Assembly: GCF_033807715.1 (NCBI RefSeq) | Contig: NC_084596.1 | Coordinates: 35,178,879-35,242,878 of the forward strand | DNA length: 64,000 nt | Direction: 5' to 3' | Source of the DNA: Cololabis saira | Taxonomy: Eukaryota; Chordata; Actinopteri; Beloniformes; Belonidae | Shown: in pieces, positions 1 through 11,385 of the stretch | Layout: every line of letters begins with the position of its first letter | Numbering within the stretch: position 1 is the stretch's first letter | Position numbers and translations under genes: made by a program | Notes under the pieces: model-generated | Seen by the model: the letters and a program-made list of their open reading frames with translations, nothing else | What the model was told of the DNA's origin: nothing | Database searches by the model: none

Positions 1-481
1 CCTCCTCCACCTGCCTCAGCGCCTTCACCTTGTGCTGAGCGTGGCCTCCCTCCAGCAGGCAGTCCCCACACAGGTACACCCGCTCCTCCACGCAGTAGTA
101 GCGGAAAACCTCCAGGTGAGCGGGACACCTGCGCTGGGAGATGTCCCCCAGCGGATCCACCAGCAGGTGGTTGCTAAACGCAGGTCTCTCCAGGTGAGGC
201 CGGAGGTGGCTGGCACACAGGGACACCTCACACCTCAGGCAGGTCTTGACGGCCGCCGACGGCTGGCCGTCGTCTGCCACAGGAGGGCAGCAGTCGCACG
301 GCACTTGGCCGTGCTCCTCCTGGCACTGCGGACAGCTGAAGCGACCTTTCCCTTCGCCGTGGTCGCTCCAGGCCTCCCGGACGCACGCTGGGCAGAAGCT
401 GTGGCCGCAGGGCAGCGGGTGGGCCTGGCTGAAGCTGTCTCGACACACGGAGCAGGTCAGCTCCTCTTCCAGGGAGGCCAT
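1..481 (-). CDS. TRIM-family RING/B-box E3 ubiquitin ligase, N-terminal exon (partial, runs off left edge)
   Basis: Reading the minus strand from the ATG at 481, the frame stays open to base 1 (about 160 codons). Residues 10-53 form a C3HC4 RING finger (C10, C13, C25, H27, C30, C33, C50, C53). A B-box 1-like region follows from about residue 62 (PCDCC, then a CLRC pair). From about residue 120 there is a canonical B-box 2 (RRCPAHLEVFRYYC...CGDC...H..H). The frame is still open at the edge, where a coiled coil would be expected. RING plus two B-boxes is the tripartite-motif E3 ligase layout; the family works in ubiquitin transfer and often in innate immunity. The arrangement resembles the TRIM25/TRIM47-like and fish TRIM expansions, but the C-terminal domain is outside the window, so I give no symbol. 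The start is chosen because MASLEEELTCSVC is the usual TRIM opening. Confidence 0.9.
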   Translation of the reverse strand, partial: MASLEEELTCSVCRDSFSQAHPLPCGHSFCPACVREAWSDHGEGKGRFSCPQCQEEHGQVPCDCCPPVADDGQPSAAVKTCLRCEVSLCASHLRPHLERPAFSNHLLVDPLGDISQRRCPAHLEVFRYYCVEERVYLCGDCLLEGGHAQHKVKALRQVEE

Positions 482-1246
482 TGTGCTCAGATGATGCTCC
501 CTAATGACCGCTGTTACCTTAACAATATGTTTGTAATAAAGAAAGACTTGTGACTGCATTTCAAAAGATCAAAACTTCATATAAAAGCCCTTAAACTACA
601 GTACTTGCAGTCCTATGCAGCATCAAGTACAGGAATGTACAGACGTTACATGTACAGTACTGTACAAAATACTCATGCATAAGGCAGCCCTGAGCTCAGG
701 ACAAGAGGAAAGCCCTTGTTTCACTCCAACTGTTCAGACCAATAATCCTGTCTACGGGGCTTTTGCTTGGCGTAATCTAAGATTAGAATACTTAAGAATG
801 AAGCCAGTATTACTGGAAACGCAGACAAAAATAACAAAAACACCTCTTGGTTCAAAGTCAGGCAGGAGATCAACACAACGTAACGTACTAGGAAAAGTAC
901 ATCGAATCTAAACCTCGACATGAAAAGTGAAAAGATTATAACTAGTTGAAGTTTGACGGACGATTTAAGAAGTTGATTTACCAAACAGGTAAGTAGCAAA
1001 GCAGTTAATGAGTAAATAAAGGTTGTTTCTTTTTGATAATATAAAAGGTGAAGGGATTGTAACACTGACCCCGGCGGAGCATTAATCTGCCTCAGACACC
1101 GGCGGCTGCAGCGCGGGGATCAGGAGATCACCATCAACACCTCCTTTTGACTTCCTCCCCGGATGCACCTCTAACTCATTTATGCTGCTCTAAGTTTAAT
1201 TGCTTGTATGAACGCAAAAGATTAAAGGAAAGTGGTTTCTCTTACC

Positions 1247-1330
1247 CGCTGATGTCCTGCTGTTTGCAGACCGCTGCCATCAGAGAAGCTGCGTGTCGTG
1301 TGCGTGCGGTCAGTTTTGTTGACTAATCCC
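1247..1330 (-). promoter_or_regulatory. Candidate 5'UTR exon and promoter region of the TRIM gene
   Basis: This is a GC- and CpG-richer patch (about 1065-1330) in otherwise AT-rich DNA. Read on the minus strand it ends in a good donor (CGGGTAAGAG, GT just below 1247). An acceptor-like sequence (GAAATGCAG) lies near 551-557, just upstream of the TRIM start codon. Together these suggest a short non-coding first exon spliced to the coding exon. This is inference only; no TATA box or start site is obvious. Confidence 0.35.
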
Positions 1331-2019
1331 AAGACTCACGGCACTATCAGAGGTCACCTGAAGGGGGCTGAAGGGGAGGTTATTAGGTAATTAACAGAAT
1401 AAGTCTTCAGTCCCGTTTCCAGACTTATTTTAACTAAATTCTGCTTAGACATCCTTTAAAAACAATGACATTACCTGGTTGACGTGTGAGGGGGAGAAGC
1501 GTTTCTTGTAAAACATGAAAGTGAAAAAGAAAATAAGAAATACAATAAATAAGAAAACGATGCCCATATATTAACTCTTTTTTGAGCGTAATTTGTGAAC
1601 ACAAAAAAAGAAGCTCAAAACACACATCAAAAGTAAAAATGTGAGAATACGTCATTGTACACTTTATGTAAATCCATTAAATATAAATCCATTCTCACTA
1701 AACAAATCTAAATGCTTCAAAAAACACCGGTCATACTTGCAGGCAGAATTACTATTTTAACTGGAAGGACAAGTGAGAAAGATCCAAGTCAGCAGAGACG
1801 CACAGAACAATCACAACAACGTTTGCAGTTCACCTCAACATTAAAATGAATGTCTCATCAAGCTTCATCCCCGTTCATCTAAAAGTAAAAGACAGAACGA
1901 GCCATCTCTCACTGGTGTCCGGTAGTCGTGTTATTGGAGCTTCAAAATTCAAGATGGGGTCATCTGTTGCTGCTTCACTCCAAACTGAGTTAATTTGTAA
2001 TTTATGTTATTTGTGAATT
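1331..2019. other. AT-rich spacer, nothing recognised
   Basis: No ORF here shows protein-family signatures, and I see no clear repeat ends. It is plain AT-rich intergenic sequence. Confidence 0.5.
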
Positions 2020-2170
2020 TATTTCTTGGTAAAAGGGGCAGATTAGATAAGATTCTTCTTCTTTCTGCTCCCTTTTCGTTCACAATTTATGAACATTTGT
2101 ATTTGTATTTGTATTGAATTGTTTGTTTTATTTTTTGAATGAAATAAAGAATAAAATAAAATAAAAAAAA
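2020..2170 (+). repeat. LINE-like 3' end with A-rich tail
   Basis: A segment with AAGATTCTTCTTCTTTCTGCTCCC and then TTTGTATTGAATTG ends in GAATGAAATAAAGAATAAAATAAA. It matches, in opposite orientation, the repeats at 2241-2395 and 18121-18297, which carry AAAAGGAGTAGGAAGAAGTG. The shared block and the A-rich end suggest the 3' terminus of a fish non-LTR retrotransposon. The family was not determined. Confidence 0.5.
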
Positions 2171-2240
2171 TAAATAAAAAAACGGCTGATTTTTGATTTG
2201 ATTAAACTGACACCCCACTGTGCATATCCGCTCTTACCAT

Positions 2241-2395
2241 TTCATTTGATTTGATTTATTTTATTTTTGTACATGTAAAAAAAAAACAACAACACTTCGA
2301 GAGAACTTGATAACTTAATTTACATGTGCAAAAAAGGAGTAGGAAGAAGTGTAAACTTATTTAATCCTACCCCCATTCACTAATCATTTAACCCA
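2241..2395 (-). repeat. Dispersed LINE-like 3' end, inverted copy
   Basis: This shares a long block with 18121-18297: TTTACATGTGCAAAAAGGAG, then TAGGAAGAAGTGTAAAC and ATTTAATCCTACCCCCATTC. It lies inverted to the copy at 2020-2170, giving an imperfect inverted pair about 70 bp apart. Confidence 0.6.
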
Positions 2396-3839
2396 TATTC
2401 ATAAATACTCACACACTGTACTCCCACTGCTAAATAACAGTATTATTATTATTTTTATATACTGTAATTATACTCACACACATACCTATACATATACTTA
2501 TTTACACTATACTGTCTCTATTACCTGCATCTGCTCTATATCTATGTATACTTACACACATAATTTACATTTGTATAAAAGCATTTTCTATAGCAAAGTC
2601 AGTTTAAAAATAAAAAGGCAGCCACCGTCCACCCACCCACCACCTGCATGCAATGGCGCTGACGAACAAGAAGGAACAACTGGCACCATGAGGCAGCCCA
2701 AAGACCGCCGCAAGCCCCCCCTGCACCCCGTCAGAGGGACACCAGCAGGTGATGGGCTGCCTCACTGCCCCCCCCCAAAGGCATGTGTGTGCCTGTGTAC
2801 CCTCAGTGCATTAAAAAGGGAGGTCTGACTTATCCCGTTCTTCATAACTATTTATTTATTTTTATTTATTTATTTTTATTTTATTTTTTCCCCCTTTTAT
2901 GCAAGCATGTGTGTGACTAACATGCAGGAGGAAGATGTGGCCTGCAGGGTGGACACTCCCATACCCACCCCGTCCATCCCCATGAAAGCTGGGGACAGCC
3001 CTGCGACCGTCCCCACGCAGCGCCCCCAGCACCATCCCATCCCCGGCTGCCATCCCCATACAGCAGGATTGGGTGGCTGCAGCCCCCCACCTCCACCCCC
3101 AACATCTATCCATCAAGAGCCAACAGATGCAGGAACACCAACACCACAATCGAGCAACACAGAGTAACAGCCAACCAACCCTGCAGATCCCAACAGCCCA
3201 TCACCACGTATGAGGCTGACAGCCGAGAGGACCAGGGAGTGTCCTTCTGGCCCACTGTAGCCCCCCAGGGCCCCAGGGCCCCAGGGCCCCAGGGCCCCGG
3301 GGGCCAACACCAGGGCCACCAGAGACCCACCAGAGATCAGGCCCCAACAGGGCACAACCCTGGCGGCAAGGAGGGCACCACAGCCAATCTTCCAGGGAAA
3401 AGGTGCAACACTGACAACACGTTTGTGTTCAGTATTCTTCCAGATTCTTGCCCCTCCCTCGAGTTACAGTATGTGCATGCATATAAAACCAACAAGGATT
3501 CATTGATGGTAATCAATAGGACAGATGAGATAAGAGGAAGAAAAGGAGGTAGAGTCCATTTTTTTAAAGAGGAAGGGGGGAAAAAGGCCTAAATTTAGTC
3601 AAACAGAGTCAAACATTTAACTGAAATCTAAAAAACATATTTTCTGTTGTCATAAGATTAACCCCAGGTAGGTGACTGATGTTTTTCTAAAATGTTTGGG
3701 TAGACTGGTGTCAAAAAAAAAATTCAAACTAAAAGGTTTGAGGTTTCATCTCACAAAACATGGATTTACTACTTTTTGCTTTTGGCAAAAGAGAAAGTGA
3801 CACTTGGACAAAACAAAAACTATATTTAATTGACAGCAT

Positions 3840-3840
<1 letters not shown>
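2396..3840. other. Low-complexity spacer
   Basis: This stretch is AT-rich (TTTATTTATT runs near 2850-2890), followed by a C-rich block near 2935-3400 with a CCCCAGGG repeat at about 3260-3300. Short open frames exist but have biased, proline-rich composition on both strands and no family signature. No gene is supported. Confidence 0.5.
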
Positions 3841-3844
<4 letters not shown>

Positions 3845-3884
<40 letters not shown>

Positions 3885-3897
3885 ATATATATATATA

Positions 3898-3986
<89 letters not shown>

Positions 3987-3991
3987 ATATA
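3845..3991. repeat. (TA)n microsatellite with short (GT)n interruptions
   Basis: About 145 bp of alternating TA, broken by GTGTATA and TGTGTGTGTA. The open frames across it (Tyr-Ile repeats) are artefacts of the dinucleotide. Confidence 0.95.
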
Positions 3992-5274
3992 AGATTTCTT
4001 CTTTTAAAAGTGCAGAATCATGACAAAATGTTTACATATCAATCAAATTGTTTCACTTGGGATTTATCGTATAGTCAAACCTTTTTTTTAAGTTCTGCGG
4101 TTACAGGAAATGGAGAAGCAGTATTTCTGTTTCTTCATTTCCTACTTGTCTGGATGTTTCAACAAGTCATCATTGTGTGTTTTGAGACCTTGAAATAGAG
4201 ACACGAGAGATAAGTGCAACAGAAACGGGATGAAGGAGGATAAGGGACTCAAGCAATGATAACTTTGTGATTAGATACACGAGACAAATACAAACACTAT
4301 CAAAAATAAAACCATAAAATGTAACAATGTCCAAGACCTGGCCAAAACAAGGTATATCAACACATAATAGATGAACAGAAAATTCGTTTTTGGGGATCCG
4401 TCAATTAAAAGACAATAATCATCCTGTGAAATATGGCTAAAATCCTCACATTTTCTAGTACAACTCTTTGCAACAGGCAAAATTTGCAAAATGTCTTGAT
4501 GCATCAGTAGACATGGCTCCGAGTTCATACAAAAAATGAGTCACCTTGGGAAGTCACTACCTCTGATTGAGTAACTAGGCTGCTTGTCCTTCAAAAAAAC
4601 CGACACAATACTTTACGTATTGTTGTAAATGCACACGAGCTACCAACAGGAACATAAAGTCATGTGAAAAGATTATCAAAAAACCAAATAAAGTATTCTT
4701 TGTTTAATTTATATTAGTTTTATACATCGGGACATTATACAAAATCATCAGGTTCATACCCAGTCTTAAAATGAGTCTTCAAATATAAATACAACCTCAG
4801 GAGACCAGCAACACATGGTGTCATTATTCATAGAAGAAAATCTGAGCCAAAGTACTGAATCACACAGGTAAAAAAAAGCTAAGTACAACTCATTCATATA
4901 GATTAGCAGCAATAACTTCAAGTAATACTTTTCCTTATGTCATCACTAGTCTTTTATGGAAGAATCCTGCCCAGTCTTTCTCTTTTTTTTTTTGCTTCAG
5001 TTCATTAAGATTTGGTCATTTATTTAAGCTCCAGTCTCAGCACTTTTAGTCAGATTGAGGTCTGGACTTAGACAACATTTGCAACACCCTGAGTCATTCT
5101 CTCTTTCAGTTATTTTGAAGTAGATATGTTGGTGTGCAGAAACTGGCGTCCCATTTTCAGCCAAGCTTTAGTCGCTGGACAGATTGGGCCCCACATTTAA
5201 ACCAGGATATTTTGGTTTACACAGACGTTCATCTGATGACTGCAGTGGCGGCAGGAGTGTTTGTTGTTTGTTTT
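3992..5274. other. Spacer, nothing recognised
   Basis: AT-rich intergenic sequence with no coding signature, RNA gene or clear transposon end. Confidence 0.45.
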
Positions 5275-5430
5275 TCTTTTTTTGCACTTGTGGCCTTATT
5301 GGGAAAGTAGGTAGACAGGAAATGAGCCGGGGGGGGGGGGGGGGGACTCAAACTTGCACCGCCTGCACGGGGACTACAGCCTCTGCAAATGGCGCCCCCT
5401 CAACCCACTGACTTATCCAGGGCCACGGCA
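5275..5430 (-). repeat. tRNA-derived SINE-like element with poly-G interruption
   Basis: On the minus strand the sequence has a box-A-like segment (ATAAGTCAGTGGGTTGAGG) followed by a box-B-like segment (GCAAGTTTGAGTC). This is the order of an RNA polymerase III tRNA-derived head, and it is followed by a teleost-typical body. A run of about 16 G on the plus strand (5330-5345) interrupts it. The acceptor stem is not intact, so I do not call it a functional tRNA. Confidence 0.55.
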
Positions 5431-6389
5431 GGAGCATGACTACCCAGCTCTTCATGTCTCTGCAAAACAACTCCAAATCATCATCCTTCCACCTCTGTGC
5501 TTCACAGTTAGTGAAAGGTGTTTTTAACGATATGGTCTTTACCAAACACGATGCTGTGCACTACGGCCTAACAGCTGTTGTCTGTACATGACGGACATTG
5601 TTCAAGAGGTTTGTTCAACAGAAACTTCCCAAAAAAAAAAAAAAATAAGGAAAAAGAAAAAGAGAGACAAGAGAGAAAGGGGGAAAGGGGAAGAAAACAA
5701 CAAAAAAAACATAAGCAGTGCTGCAATGCTCATTTTAGTGAGAAGAGGATTTCTTCCAGGAAACCTTCTAAAAAAAGCTATATTTATAGTCGTTTTTAAT
5801 CATACAACCATAAACCTTAACAGTTAACACGCTAACTAAAACCTGAAGGGTCTGAAACTTAACGTTTAGGTTTTCTGCTGTTTGGCTCAATTTATCCTTG
5901 CTGGGACATCCAATCCTGCAAAGATTAACAAGTGTCATGTTTTTCACAGGTTAATAATCTTTCTTTTCTTTCTCATCAATGAATAAAACAAACAAACAAA
6001 CAAAATGCTTTATAACCCTTCCTCCTAGACTGATAGGCAGCATTGGCTGACTAATTCAAAACCCTTAATTTCATATTCTTTTCAAATTTGTAATTGAAGT
6101 TTAAGCCATTTTTAAAAGGTCCGGGACCAAGTGGATCTCCCAACTGATTATTTCCATTTTATTGCACGTTTTTCTGTATTTGCAGGGAGTTCACCGAAAA
6201 CTCAATTTTTTTAACCAAGGTTTAAGCTAAAATCCATGCCAGATGTCACTGGGTCAGAGGCGTCTTCTATCCTGGACAAGTAGTCAATCCATCAGAGGAT
6301 GTTTTAAGATGATTTTAAATGTCATTCTTACTTATTATCTACTTTTAATCCATTCAGTCTATGTTCGTATCTGTGCGTATGGTCTAAAA
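5431..6389. other. Spacer, nothing recognised
   Basis: AT-rich, with an A-run and purine tract at 5625-5715. No gene or clear repeat boundary was seen. Confidence 0.45.
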
Positions 6390-6855
6390 CAGTGGTTCTC
6401 AAATGGGGGTACGTGTACCCCTGGGGGTACGTGAAGACACTCCAGGGGGTATGTGAGATTTTAAAATATACATATACTTAAAAAGTAGCATCCCTGCAAA
6501 AATCCTTTTAAAATAAATATTTCATAAATAATTGAGGAAAATATAAGTCTAAATTCATAAAATGAATTTTATCTTCAGGAGTAGTCTATACAACTTATTA
6601 TCCCCCACACCAGGATGGTTCCACCTAACCTGTCAATCACCTGGCTTCACCTGTCAATCACTTGGACCAACGATGGAGTCGTGGTTGAAGCGTAGCAGCA
6701 ATATTTTTATGTTTAATAAATCAGTTACTGATGGCACGGTGCTCTGTTTTAGGTCTTTTTTTACAACCAAAATGCTTTGCGCTGGTTAGGGGGTACTTGG
6801 CTGAAAAAAATATTTCACAGGGGGTACATCACTGAAAAAAGGTTGAGGACCACTG
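6390..6855 (+). mobile_element. Non-autonomous hAT transposon (MITE), 466 bp
   Basis: It starts CAGTGGTTCTCAAATGGGGG and ends GGTTGAGGACCACTG, which are imperfect terminal inverted repeats of the hAT type (CAGTGGTTCTCAA). It is flanked by a perfect 8-bp direct repeat GTCTAAAA (6382-6389 and 6856-6863), the hAT target-site hallmark. The interior repeats the GGGGGTACGTG word and has no transposase frame. Confidence 0.92.
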
Positions 6856-6863
6856 GTCTAAAA

Positions 6864-7379
6864 CACCTTGAACTGCCTGTTTGACATGGGCTACGTGAAT
6901 AAACATATTTTGCGTTATTTGTCCTCCGTGGTATCACACAGACACACGATTGAACACAGAACATCAGATTTCCAAAATGTTTCCTTTTATAGAGGGGCCA
7001 TACTTGCTGATGATGGATTGTGTACTAGTGTTTCATAAACTGCTCCTGCATTTTGCTTAAATTGACATAATTAATAAAAGGGTATATTATATGATGTCAA
7101 TCTAATTGTAAGACCTGGTAAAACCTTGTACAATTGCAAGAGAGGGTACTTCATCTCATATTCCACCTCACTTTGACTTTTTCTATCACTCCTCATAAAG
7201 TAAATGTGCCAAATTGTGTGAGCCTAACATTAGAAAAAAGATGCAGGTCAATGAGAAGCTTGAAGGCAAATGTGTTTTTCTTTATTTGAATCATTTCATG
7301 ATTTTCCAGAATTGGGAGTGCACTATACCCATGCTAACCTCTGCCATCTGTGCCACATCTAAACCAAGTGTTCAGCCTG
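6864..7379. other. Spacer upstream of sall2
   Basis: The left part (CACCTTGAACTGCC...AATAAAC, up to about 6905) resembles a retroposon 3' tail. The rest is AT-rich and featureless. Confidence 0.4.
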
Positions 7380-7902
7380 AGTGTCTGCCTGGGAGTCGCG
7401 GGTCACCGGTGGAGGCGGACAGACATCCAGCCGGAGACCTGCGCAGACAGACGGACAGAAAGTGCCGCAGAGAGCGCAGACAGGCCGGACAGGAGCAGGC
7501 CTCGACACCAACACAAAGAGGGGAGGAAGAGCAGCACGTTTATCCGGTTTAGCCGACAGAAATAATCCCCCCCCCCCCCCATCCCTGATAGTATAGCGGG
7601 TAGCCTTCTGCAACTCCGCACCGCCCCTGCCTCTGCCTCCACTTCAATACCAGTAAATAGAGGCACATTCAGGCGTAATGAGTATTTACCCCGAGACGTG
7701 AAACAGGGTTTTCGACGGAGATAAATAACAAGGGGGGGAGAAAAAAGAAAAAAAAATGCGTCTGTCCGACTGCGCATCCCCGTGAGGGAGCAGGGAAACA
7801 CTGCAGCAGTGTCCCGACCAGACTGACAGACATCAGCTCCAGAGCCTCGTCCACTCACCAGCCTGTACTGTATCGATGCTAAAAATAATCCCACCCAACA
7901 TG
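7380..7902 (+). promoter_or_regulatory. sall2: Candidate promoter and non-coding first exon of sall2
   Basis: GC- and CpG-rich sequence from about 7385 contrasts with AT-rich flanks. It ends at a strong donor (ATG then GTAAGT, GT at 7903-7904). The next good acceptor (TTTCCCCAG, AG at 11061-11062) leads into the sall2 main exon. Joining them gives two tandem AUGs across the junction (ATGATGACAACTTGA), a four-codon upstream frame. The next AUG is the sall2 start at 11386. CpG richness continues to about 8170. The transcription start is not defined. Confidence 0.5.
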
Positions 7903-10900
7903 GTAAGTTATATTTGCTCAAAATGTACATTTGATTGTCTCGACGACGAGCGGCCTGTGGTGGAAATGCACATCCGGGACTGTTTTTTTCCCCCTTCCTT
8001 TCGGAGGACTCGTAATATTTTATGAATCATAACTTGTTATGATATGGGAGCGCGCTCGGCGTGCAACAGGTCGCGGTACAGTAGCGGGGACGCGCTTCCC
8101 CCAGCTGCTCTGTTTTGCGGTGGTTTTCCGAATATTACGACGCTAAACGACTCGCCCCGCGATCGTAAACGCGATCAATTTAGCAAGAAGGCACGACTAA
8201 TGTCTCGTTTGCATGTCAAAATGGTTATTGTTTAAAAAAGCGATTTTGATGTTTGTTTTCATATTTGGTTACACATGTTAAGAGTTTTAAGGGTATAACT
8301 CATATTTCTTTGAATTATGAATTATGGATTGCGAGCTGCAGGTGTATTGTCTAATGTCTATAGATTGCCCTTTTGAAGCTTTTTATTCCCACATCGGTTA
8401 TTTGTTTGCACAGACATGTGCCCCTTTTTCAAGGCCCAAAAGAAATTTTTTTTTCATTCGGGCAGGTTTGCCTCGGCCGGGATCATCATTGAATCAACGA
8501 CTGCCATTTTCCAACAAATCAAAACCTTTTTATTTGAGCATTTTAAACTCATTTCATCATATTTGCACATCCAATCATTCAGATTTCTCCTCCGACCGAG
8601 GGAGCGTTTTATTATTCTGTCCAGGTCCCTGAGAGGAGGGAGGGAGGCCACAGGCCGAGGGGGGGAATTATTTTTCTTCTCTCTGGCTGCGTCTCTTTCA
8701 CTACCTTTTCACTCCACGTGGTACGTAAGCAACGGGGACGAGGGTGACAAGGGAGCATTGTGGCTCCAGTCAGTGGCCTTATGTGCTGGAGAGGCTCTGA
8801 GGGTGATGTCCGCTCAGCTACACTGCCTCCACGCCATTGTTGCAACATTCCTCTGCATCTCAGCCCTTTTCACTTTCCTGAGGTCTCCCAGGAGCCAAGC
8901 ACACATAGGTTACCGCTCACACCTCCTACATTCAAAAGGGTGTGACAGGGTGTGCTGTGACCAAATAGGCCCAATGTCGGCTTTAAAATGAGCTAATCTG
9001 GCTTTAGTGTTGTGCTTTTTACACACTAAAGGACAGAGATACATCTTGGGAGATTTCACTTTCACACATAATAAGTGGAAGCCTTTACAAAGATAAAGCA
9101 GAGATTCGGTGTAGACCTATAATAGATTTCTAAAGTGAGGCATTGGACTCGGGTTAAAGACTGGGTGTTCACTCGCCATTTGAATGCAAAGTAGCCTGAT
9201 GTAGTGGATGAACAAATGTGTGAGTGTGTATAGAAGAGAAGGAGGGCCAACAGTGAGTTTTTAAGAAAAGAAACACTTGTTGAAACTGTCAAACCTACTT
9301 CTTTTCTTTTACTGGATGCAGTGTGTTTAGTCTAATCGACCTGGATCTTGCAGCTACTGTAGTTTGATTATTTTTTATCCTATTTATTATTTATTTTTGA
9401 TTTTTTTTTTTCTTGTCAAAGTAATTTAGATGCCTACCTTTTCAGCATGCAAGGAGACATTGTGACAGTTGTGTGCTGGCCATTGTGCTTCAGCCCCATC
9501 CAGCGGAGGCATGTCCCGCTGGGAACAGAAATGACCCCAGCAGCGTATGAGTTTGACCCTCGCAGCCTCTCGGATGCTTGAGTACGGTGAGACAGCTTGT
9601 TCAGCGAGTGCAGGAGCAAAGTTTAAACCACAGTTTCTGTCTGTGAATAATGAATTCGTGCCGGTGAATTCTTCTCACGAAATATGAACTACTTTATCAT
9701 AAAAACAGGAGCTGAAACTGACGTCATGTGTGCAGATTGCACCGTGTCATTTGAACTAAAATGACTTTTCTCACCTCTTTTGTAAAACAGCAGTTTTGCA
9801 GCTGAAAAGCTAATCTCAGTCATAATTTTTTAATGTTTCTATTCATTTTCATTGACAGGTAAATTATATCATGCTTCATGCCATACATGTACTATTAGAA
9901 TATTCAAAAATGGTTGACATTTATAGTGTTAACTCAGAAATTAGTTTTCAATGGTTTCAGCAATAAACTGATTCTCTTGCTCCATGATATCTAAGTAACC
10001 TCATATCCCATGACTAAAGTGGCAGACCATCCAGTATTTAGCGATAATAGTACATTTTAAAACGCAAAAGCAAGAGGCAGCCAAAAGGTTAAGGAAAAGG
10101 AACCTTTGTGAGGCACTGTATATGGTGCTCTAACTCCAGTATGAGCCCCCATTGTCCCATTTCAGCTTTGTTACCTTCCACTGAAGCGTGAACATACCCA
10201 AGTGTGTATGTGACGGGGTCTGTGTGAGAGCACACAGCGGTGTGTATCTGTTTGTGTGTCCATTGCGGTGTTAGGGACCACAGTGTGTTATAAAAACTAT
10301 AACTTACAAGCGAACAGCAATATATTTGTGTGTACCGGAGCATTAGGAGCATTGTATATATTGACAAATAAGCTGTGTGTGTGTGTTTCTCTACGTCTGT
10401 CTCTCTGCACATTCCTGAGTTAAATGTCCCTGTCAATGGATCTGTGAGTCATCATGTCTGTTTACAGGCCAGTCTGTTTTCTTTGCACGTCACCTTGCAA
10501 CCCCTGCCTGCACTTAAACAGTATCAGGAATGCAACGTCAGAGTGTTTAAAGTCATGTCTGCCAACCAATCCGTCTTCTGGCTCGATGGCCAGGATCTAA
10601 CCCTTTGTTATCCCACTGGGCTGCCAAGGCAAAGGCTCTTAAAGATATGGAAGTGAAAGAGGCAGAGATAATAGTGTCTATGGGTTCTTGTGACTTTATT
10701 TTATGGGGGTGGGGGTACTGCTCATTGGCGTACATGTGTTGCCCTGGAAACCAGCCAGAGTCCTCCATGGGGAATAGTGCATTCTTGCAGAACAGTGAGA
10801 TCTGTGTATGCCTGTGTATTTGTGTGCAAGTGTATGTGCCTGCATGCCTGGTGTGTGTGGAGACAGCAGTAAAAAGCCACAGTTGATCGGGTAAAAAAAA

Positions 10901-11062
10901 AACAAGAGGGATGGTAAGATGGTGGAAACGAAAACCCAGAGGTTAAAGTCATCACCTAAATAATTGTTGTTTTTTTTTTTAATATTCTATACATGTATTA
11001 TTCCTCTTAAATCATAGTTTACCTCACTAAATGTTTGAATGTTTTCTCTTAAATTTCCCCAG
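7903..11062 (+). other. sall2 intron 1 (inferred)
   Basis: About 3.2 kb between the candidate first exon and the main exon. It contains a second CpG-rich patch (8040-8170) that could hold an alternative first exon, plus microsatellite-like TG and T runs. I searched for the usual SALL start peptide (MSRRKQ) and for an N-terminal C2HC finger and saw neither. Open frames here, including about 190 codons at 8416-8991, have no family signature. Confidence 0.4.
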
Positions 11063-11385
11063 ATGACAACTTGACAGTGAGGTCACACTCCTTCCCAGTT
11101 ATCACAGATTCACTGTTGTGCTCTTCATCTTCTCCTCAAAGCTCCCAGCTGCCACCTGTGCGCTGTTCATCCGTCAAGGGCTCTTGGACGCCCCCTCAAC
11201 CCACGGAGGGTCCATTACAACCTTGTTCATCAAAACAGCACTTCCAGAAACCCCTCAAAGACCCAGAGCCCTCTCGTTCAACTGACTCCTCTCATTCTTC
11301 CCTCTCACAACTTGCACCTGCTTGTTGACTGTGTGGTTGGAGTTCTTCATCAAGTCCCTTCATCCCCTCTTCCCAAGGTGCCCCC

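Noticed and set aside
32..553. Plus-strand 173-codon open frame at the left edge
   Set aside because: It is antisense to the TRIM RING/B-box exon, whose Cys/His pattern is unmistakable on the minus strand.
3760..4198. Tyr-Ile repeat open frames
   Set aside because: Translation of a (TA)n microsatellite; not a gene.
5290..5430. Possible tRNA gene on the minus strand
   Set aside because: Box A and box B are present, but there is no intact acceptor stem and a poly-G run interrupts it, so it is SINE-derived.
8416..8991. 191-codon plus-strand frame in sall2 intron 1
   Set aside because: No domain, unusual composition, no splice context and no resemblance to SALL N-termini.
11071..11328. In-frame extension of sall2 upstream of the ATG
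   Set aside because: It has no AUG and ends in TGA before the MASPKLG start. Kept only as a hint of former coding sequence.
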